64,000 nucleotides of DNA from Tolypeutes matacus (taxonomy: Eukaryota; Chordata; Mammalia; Cingulata; Chlamyphoridae), in assembly GCA_026826555.1 (NCBI GenBank), contig JAKSZT010054335.1, positions 6,133,751 through 6,197,750 on the forward strand, given 5' to 3'. A model generated the notes under the pieces. The model made no database searches, was not told the origin of the DNA, and saw only the letters and a program-made list of their open reading frames with translations. Of the stretch, positions 57,560 to 64,000 are shown piece after piece (within the stretch, counting starts at the first letter, position 1; every line of letters begins with the position of its first letter). The translations under genes were made by a program, and so were the position numbers.

Positions 57560-59769
57560 CTGTCTTTCACCATTGAGTACAATGTTAGCTATGGGTTTTT
57601 CCTATAAGGCCTTCATCAAGTTGAGAAAGTTTCCTTCAATTCCTATCTTTGTGTTGTATTTTTATCGAGAAAGGATTCTGTATTTTGTCAAATGCCTTTT
57701 CTGTGTCAATTGATAGGCTCATATGATTTTTCTTCTTTGATTTATTAATGTGGAATATTGCACTGATTGATTTTCTTGTGGTGAACCACACTTGCATGCC
57801 TGGTATAAAATCCACTTGATCATGATGAATAATTCTTTTAATGTGTTGTTGGATTCGATTAGCAAGTATTTTGTTGAAGATTTTTACATCCGTATTCATT
57901 AGGGAAATGGGTCTGTAATTTTCTTTTTTTGTAATATTTTTGTCTGTCTTGGTATTAGGGTGATGTTGCCTTCATAGACTGAGTTTGGTAATGTTCCTTC
58001 TTGTTCAATTTTTTGGAAGAGTTTGAGTACGGTTGGTATTAAATCTTCTTTGAATGCTTGGTAGAACTCACCTGTGAAACCATCTGGTCCTGGGCTTTTC
58101 ATTTTGGGGAGTTGTTTGATGACTTTCAATCTCTTGTGATTGGTTTGTTGAGGTCTTCTCTTTTTTTCTAGGGTCAGTGTAGGTTGTTTGTATATTCCTA
58201 GGAATTTTTCCATTTCATCTACACTGTCTAGTTGGTGTACAATAGTTTATAGTATTCTCTTATGGTCTCTCTCCTTTCTGTGGGGTCCGTAGTAATGTCT
58301 CTGTTCCCATTTTTTTTTTTTTTTAATTTAATTGCATCTTCTCTCAATTTTTCTTTGTCAGTATAGCTAAGGGTTTGTCAATTTCGTTAATCTCAAAGAA
58401 CCAAATTTTGGTTTTGTTAATTCTCTCTCTCTCTTTTTTTTTTTTTTTTGTTCTCAATTTCATTTATTTCTGCTCTTTGTTATTTCATTCCTTCGGCTTG
58501 CTTTGGGAACAGTTTGCTGTCCTTTTTGTAGTTTCTCCAGCTGTGTAATTAGGTCATTGATTTTAGCTCTTTTTTAATGTAAGCACTGAGGGCTATAAAT
58601 TTATCTCTCAGCACTGCTTCACTGCATCCCATAGGTTCTGATATATTGAGGTCTCATTTTCATTCATCTTGAGATATTTGTTGATTTCTCTTACAATTTC
58701 TTCTTTGATCCACTGATTATTTAAAAGTGTGTTGTTTAATCTCCATATATTTGTGAATTTTCCCTTTTTCCACCTGTTGTTGATTTCCAGTTTTATTCCA
58801 TTATGATCAGAGAAAGTGTTTTGTATAATTTCAATCTTGTTGAATTTATTGAGATCTGCTTTGTGACCCAATATACTATCTATCCTGGAGAAAGACCCAT
58901 GAACACTTGAAAAGAATGTATATCTTGCTGTTTTGGGGTCCAGTGTTCTGTATATGTCTATTAGGTTTAGTATATATATACCATATTATTCAAGCTCTCT
59001 GTTTCTTTATTGATCCTCTGCTCAGATGTTCTATCCAATGTTGAGAGTGGTGTATTGAATTCTCCAATTATTAGAGACATCTATTTCTCCCTTCAGTTTT
59101 GCCAGTGTTTTCCTTATGTAATTTGGGGTTTCCTGGTTTGGTGCTTATACATTTATGATTGTTATTTCTTCCTGGTGAATTGCCCCTTTAATATATAATG
59201 TCCTTCCTTGTCTCTAATAACAGTTTTGCCTTTAAAGTCTATTTCATCTGATGTAAGTATAGCTACTCCAGCTTTATTTATTTATTTATTTTTTGGCTCC
59301 TGCATGTGTGGAATATCTTTTTCCCGCTGTTCACTTTCAATCTATTGGTATCCTTGGGTCTAAGGTGAGTCTCTTGTAGACAGCATATAGATGGCTCATA
59401 TTTTCTTACCCATTTCACGAGTCTGTGTCTTTTCTTTGGGGAAGTTAATCCATTAACATTCAATGTTATTATTGCAATGGCAGTTCTTACTTCACCTATT
59501 TTGACCTTTAGGTTTTATCTGACGTATTTTATGTTCACCATTCTTTTTACACTTCTGGTTACTTTTACTAATATCTTCATTTCTAGACTCTCTTCCAGGG
59601 CTCTTTCCTGTCTTTTCTTTTCAGGCTGTAGCATTCCCTTTAGTATTTCCTGCACAGCCATTCTCTGGGTTACAGACTCCCTCAATTTCTGTTTATCTGT
59701 GAATATTCTAAACTCACCCTCATTTTTGAAAGACGTTCTTGCCGGATATAAGATTATTAGCTGGCAGGT

Positions 59770-59798
59770 CTTTTTTTTTTTTTTTTTTTTTTTCTTCC
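59770..59798 (-). repeat. Poly(A) expansion inside L1 ORF1
   Basis: A T run of about 28 on the plus strand, read as a run of Lys codons in the minus-strand ORF1 frame. No duplication is seen around it, so expansion of a short A run is likelier than an insertion. Confidence 0.75.
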
Positions 59799-60299
59799 AG
59801 TGTGTTAAATATACCATTGCCTTCTTGCCTCCATGGTTTCTGATGAGAAATTGGCACTTAATCTTATTGGGTATCCCTTGTATGTGATGCATTGCTTGTC
59901 TCTTGCTGCTCTCAGAATTCTCTCTTTGTCTTTGGCATTTGACATTCTGATTAGTAAGTTTCTTGGAGTAGGTCTATTCAGATTTATTCAGATGGAGTAC
60001 ATTGTGCTTCTTGGACTTGGGTATCTACGTCCTTCAGTAGGATTGGGAAATTTTCAACCATTATTTCTTCAGATATTCTTTCTGCCCCTTTTCCCTTCTC
60101 TTCTTCTGGGACACCCATGATAATGTATGTTTGCATGTCTTTTGCTGTCATTTTGTTCCCTGAGACCCTGTTCAGTTTTTTATATTCTTTTCTTTATCTG
60201 TTCTTTTGTATGTTCCCTTTCGGAGGCCATGTCTTCAAGCTCAGTGATCCTTTCTTCTGTCTTCTCAAATCTGCTCTTACATGCCTCCAGTGTATTTTT

Positions 60300-60772
60300 T
60301 TTTTTTTTTTTAGTTTAAAAAAAATTATTTATTTATTTATTTTATATTTTAAAAGATGGTTAGATTACATAAATGTTACACAAAAATTACAGGGATTCCC
60401 ATGTTTGCCACCTCCCAAACCTCCCATAACCTCCCACATAAACATCTTTCATTAGTGTGGCACATCATCTGCAATGGATATACACATCCTGGGGCTTTGC
60501 CACTAAGCATAGACCACAGTTCACATCGTAGACCACACTCTCTCCCATATAGTTCTGCATGGTATATGCTGTTGTAAAATGGCCTATATCTGTCGTAATG
60601 TCACTCAGGATAATTCCCAAGTCCTGAAAAAGCCCCTGTATTACAACTGCTTTTCCCTCTCCCTGCCCCAAAAGCGTCCAGTGGCCACTGGCTCCACATC
60701 AATGTTGTAATTTCTTCTGTTGCTTGAATCACAATAAGTCTACAACAGAATACCAGTAAGTCCACTCTATCA
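60300..60772 (-). mobile_element. 5'-truncated copy of the 41.7-kb repeat family, antisense
   Basis: Flanked by agtgtattttt (60289-60299 and 60773-60783). T-rich tail at left, then acataaatgttacacaaaaa, taaacatctttcattagtgt ggcacatc, and ttgccactaagcatagacc, matching the 3' 430 bp of 41734-43466 in reverse. It ends right after its poly(A), unlike the copy at 31355. Confidence 0.93.
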
Positions 60773-60884
60773 AGTGTATTTTTAATTTCATTTATTGTGC
60801 CTTTCATTCCCATAAGATCTGCTATTTTTCTGTGTGTGCTTTCAAATTCTTCTTTGTGCTTTGAAAGTCTCATTGGTCTACCTG

Positions 60885-63190
60885 AAGATAAACTTTAATT
60901 TTACTATGTTTAGTAACTTATCTGGTAGAGTAGCTACTGTATCATGCCAGGTATAGTGTCCTTGTATATTTTAAAAGCATGCCTTTATTTGAGGTATTCA
61001 AGCCTGGTGTGCCTCTAGTAGCTGTATCTAATAGCAGCAAGCTGCTGCAAAGAACTTCTTGGGCTTCCTGCTAATGCAGCACTCCAGGAGCTGGTGGTCT
61101 GCCTGGGGGTGAGTGGGAGGAGTGGGAAGGTTGGTGTGAGCTCCACTCCTGAGAAGGGTCTGCACACTGCAGGCTGGAGGGAGGTTGCAGTTGTGCTTCC
61201 CAGTGGCTGCAGTTTTCATGCTGGCAGGGCATGGTTTGCTGGTTTACCTGTAGATGTCTTTTTGTGTGTGTGTGTGTAGAAATGTTTAGGATGCTTTTTA
61301 TATATAGGGGTATGGAGTATGGTAATTAACTTTTGTAAACTTTTCTTCCCAAATAAAATAAAGTTTTGGTCTTAGGTTTTAAAGAGACTAGTGTTTGGAA
61401 CCATTATCAAGCTTTCCAAGGCTTGAGGCAAAAGGGAACTATCCAGTTGGAAATTGATGTTTTCACTTCTTATTAGCAGCAGTAGTTTATTTTCAGGCCT
61501 GTCTCTCTCTTCATAGTTCAGCGATGAAATATCTGGGGAAGGGCTATGGGGAAACTCCATGTTGAATATCATAGTTCTTTTGGGCCTCCATTGAGATGGT
61601 CTGAAAGGGAGTTGCGACATTAAGGATGTTTGGGAGCTTGTGTTGTGTACTGTCCTAATGTTCATTGTATTTATTGTGCCCTTTAAAAAATGCTGCTTGA
61701 TTGATGAGCTGAGGAAGGCAACTGACTGACTTTGTTGTGTGTTCTTAAGTTCTGGCCTAATTTTATAAAAGTGCAACAATTGCATGGGGATCATACTTTT
61801 CTTCAAAAAGACATAATTTGAAATTTCGTATATAAGAAAATAAAAGAAATGTTTGCCATTCATTAATCTCATTCATGCAGTGCCTTTTATCCTGGTTAAT
61901 ACCTTATAGCTATTCTTAATTTTGTTTCTTTAATTTCATATATTTATATTTAGGCGATCAGCTTTCCAAGGGCTGGAAATTATTTCCCTGTGCTTTACCC
62001 CTCTCTTCTCTCCCTGCTTCCACCCTGGTCCTTTTATAGCACTATGAATGGTTTTGATGATACTTATTCTTATAGATTTTTCATATACCAATGTAATTAT
62101 AATCTCCATTATTAATAAATCTACTTAATCATTTATTGTATATGTGGTAGATGTCTTGGGCATTTAAGTACTTATTAAAAGAAAGGACATACATCCTTCC
62201 CTCTTCAGATTTCTGTTATAAGTTGGATGTTGCTTTGTTGATTGATTTTGACTTTATTTTAGTTGTTGTAGATAGCAGTTTGAGAGAGGTCACTCATATT
62301 TTTAACCATGATACTGTATACTTGTTTGTTGCCATACAACTCCTCTCTTTATGAGTTTTTTATTTTCTGACAAGCCATGAGTTCATTTACCCAAGTTTGC
62401 TCCAGAAGCTATTGGAGGGTGTGGTCTCCTTCCTAGAGGCGCAGTTTCCCCTTTGCCCTCCAGGTGGGGCCAGTTTCTGCCCCATACTCGTGCAACCAGT
62501 GGGCCTAGGTGTGGATAGATAGATGTTGATAGATAGATGTCTGTCCGTCTGTCCTTCATGCTCCTCTGCTAGAACCCCCAGCTTTGAAGGCACTGCTGTA
62601 GGAGTACACCTTGTACTACCCCTGTGCTGTAGTCATCTGTAGACATTGGGTCATTGCTCCAAATGTCTCCTGAAACAGGAGACACCTGGGCAGGAATACA
62701 AATAGTGGTTAAGTGGTTAAGAACCAAACTGCTGTGTCCTGATGCAGTTTGTACTCTGTAGCTAATAGTGGACCTTCCTTTGAGATGGCCATTTTACCTG
62801 CTCAGATGCCATTCCCGCCAACTTCCAAGGTGAGGTGAGTGTAAAGGTGGGATATTATTGGATATGGTTATATAGTGACTGGATTGTCCTCACCTTTACT
62901 AGGTGAGTTTTCTGTTCTTGTATTGCTATTAATTTCAACATTTGATCTAATCAATAGTGATTTGTACATTTAAAAATGATTATAGTATACAATTTGTGTA
63001 GAGTTTTTATTGTATTTAAAAATATGATTATAGTGATTTTTATGTAAGTGTAGTGTTTAAGGACTTCCGTGACTCATTCATCATGAATGACAGGTACAGG
63101 TTCAGGCACAACAGTAACTACCTAAATTTTCACTTTAGAGTTATTTTGAAACCTCTATTTAGTAAAAATTTTATTTTATATTTTTTACAG
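60885..63190. other. Intronic sequence, mostly unassigned
   Basis: Contains (TG)n at 61261-61279, AATAAAATAAA at about 61352, and a minus-strand frame of 166 codons (61372-61872) without a recognised family. No ULK4-like exon before 63191. Short gatagata tracts near 62516. Confidence 0.4.
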
Positions 63191-63242
63191 AGTCATATTA
63201 AATCAGTAGACTCTGGAGAGACTAACATAGATGGAGCTATAG
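63191..63242 (+). CDS. ULK4: ULK4 internal exon (fifth in window)
   Basis: Short exon of 52 nt after an intron of about 10.4 kb. It begins on a codon boundary and reads SHIKSVDSGETNIDGAI plus one base of a Gly codon. The acceptor is a T-rich run ending ttttttacag and the donor is TATAG|gtgagt. The acidic, Ser/Thr-rich peptide looks like a surface loop between helices. The next exon begins only 100 bases downstream and completes the Gly codon, which supports both. Confidence 0.92.
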
Positions 63243-63342
63243 GTGAGTAGACTATGGGGCATTTTATGTTTTTGTTTGAAGTACTTTGATATTGTGATTC
63301 AGAACATGTAAATTAACACCTATAATAATTAACTATTTCTAG
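63243..63342 (+). other. ULK4 mini-intron, 100 bp
   Basis: Donor gtgagt and acceptor actatttctag frame a 100-base intron, near the practical minimum for mammals. Both flanking exon phases agree. Confidence 0.9.
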
Positions 63343-63437
63343 GAGTGACGGCATCAGAAGAATTTATCAAGATCACGTTGTCAGCTTTCGAAGCAATAAT
63401 ACAGTATCCTATTTTATTGAAAGACTATCGCTCAACG
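63343..63437 (+). CDS. ULK4: ULK4 internal exon (sixth, last in window)
   Basis: Exon of 95 nt whose first two bases complete the split Gly codon, then VTASEEFIKITLSAFEAIIQ and YPILLKDYRST. The acceptor is actatttctag and the donor is CAACG|gtcagt. With the 52-nt exon before it the sum is 49 codons, so it ends in phase 0. The helix SEEFIKITLSAFEAIIQ is typical of armadillo/HEAT repeats. The gene continues beyond the window: nothing resembling a stop-containing last exon is seen, and the following 560 bases are intron with a MER5A copy. Confidence 0.93.
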
Positions 63438-63713
63438 GTCAGTTCTGGTAGCTTCTGAAAAAGTACCTTTTTGTTTATTTGTTAGTTCTGTTTATAAAGA
63501 GACCTGGTTTATAGGTGACTGGCTGTATATGTATATGTTTTTCATGTGAAATGACCATTAAGAAAAGCTAACAGGATGAACTTAGGAAATCCCCACCCTC
63601 CTTGACTATTTTCCTGGGATTTTTCTTTGTTCTTTCTTCTCTTTCCCTCCTGGTTCCCACCTCACCCTCATCCTCCCTTTCTTCTTGCCTGATGATTATA
63701 TAAGTGTTTAGAG

Positions 63714-63942
63714 TGGAGTTTCTCAGCCTCAGCCCTCTTGGCATTTTGGGCAGGATGATTCTTTGCTGTGGGAGACTGTCCCATGCCTTGTAGGATGTTG
63801 AACAGCATCTCTGGTCTTTACCCACTAGGTTCTTTTAGCACCCACTCCTCTTCTTCCCTCCCCAATTATCACAAACAAAAATGTCTCCATACATTGCCAA
63901 ATGTCGCCTGGGTGCCTAAATTGCCCCCTGTTGAGAACCATT
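63714..63942 (-). mobile_element. MER5A-type hAT transposon
   Basis: MER5A read in reverse: tttctcagcctcagccctct tgg, cattttgggcaggatgattc, cctttgtaggatgttgaac-like text, gtctccatacattgccaaat gtcgcctgg, ending ttgagaaccattg. Flanks gtttagag (63706-63713) and gtctagag (63943-63950) differ at one base. Confidence 0.88.
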
Positions 63943-64000
63943 GTCTAGAGGGATCCTTAGGTGAGCTGGATACTAGTATTAGAGGGGAGGAGAAAGGCTG

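Larger units (their letters stand above)
55022..60885 (-). mobile_element. L1 element, antisense, long, 5'-truncated in ORF1
   Basis: Left to right: tail-side 3'UTR (55030-55740), ORF2 from its end back to its start, then ORF1. In minus-strand frames: KSPGPDGFTGEFYQAF and [13 protein letters not shown] of the reverse transcriptase (57636-58213), endonuclease start NGLTSPKKRHRLVKWVRKYE (59278-59463), ORF1 domain ILYPARTSFKNEGEFRIF (59515-59892). The catalytic FADD box is replaced by YSQM near 57290. ORF2 is broken into at least five pieces. Carries a monomeric SINE and a second retroposon. Confidence 0.9.
52833..63190 (+). other. ULK4 intron, 10.4 kb
   Basis: Runs from donor gtaagt to acceptor ttttttacag. 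It contains an old DAS SINE, about 1.7 kb of unassigned DNA (53290-55020), an antisense L1 and about 2.3 kb of unassigned DNA (60885-63190) with a (TG)n at 61261-61279. Confidence 0.8.

Overview
This is a 64 kb piece of a mammalian nuclear genome lying inside one gene. Six short plus-strand exons with canonical AG/GT borders and unbroken codon phase encode 196 residues that I recognise as the C-terminal armadillo/HEAT-like part of the pseudokinase ULK4. Most of the rest is intron packed with interspersed repeats. The many tRNA-derived SINEs of DAS type, together with L1 3' ends of the matching lineage, point to a xenarthran, most likely an armadillo such as Dasypus. The species is inferred from repeat type only.

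Layout. 1-8540 is intron with an old LTR, opposed L1 fragments, a MIR, a (TTTA)n tract and three DAS SINEs. 8541-8668 is the first ULK4 exon seen. 8669-50910 is one intron of about 42 kb. It holds an L1-rich block at 11.5-20.2 kb and two same-strand L1 copies set end to end (about 21.4-25.6 and 25.6-33.55 kb). The second of these carries a MaLR-type LTR element, a DAS SINE and a 1.1 kb retroposon that looks like a 3' transduction. Further along are an antisense ERV-L pol relic (33.6-35.1 kb), nested LTRs (35.75-37.17 kb), a plus-strand L1 split by an LTR (39.4-41.5 kb), a 1.73 kb non-coding poly(A) repeat with its own target-site duplication (41.73-43.47 kb), a MIR, a DAS SINE, an antisense L1, and a long antisense L2 (46.6-49.3 kb). 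50911-52832 carries three more exons in under 2 kb. 52833-63190 is an intron of about 10 kb dominated by one antisense L1 of nearly 6 kb, and 63191-63437 carries the last two exons.

No tRNA, rRNA, CRISPR or bacterial feature is present, and no second host gene could be supported. Neither end of ULK4 is in the window, so its promoter, start codon, kinase-like domain and stop are not seen. The most interesting signals are in the repeats. They are the 1.73 kb element and its two truncated relatives, the copy with an apparent 3' transduction, two tail-only micro-insertions, a monomeric tRNA-like SINE, and insertions whose boundaries can be fixed by target-site duplications.
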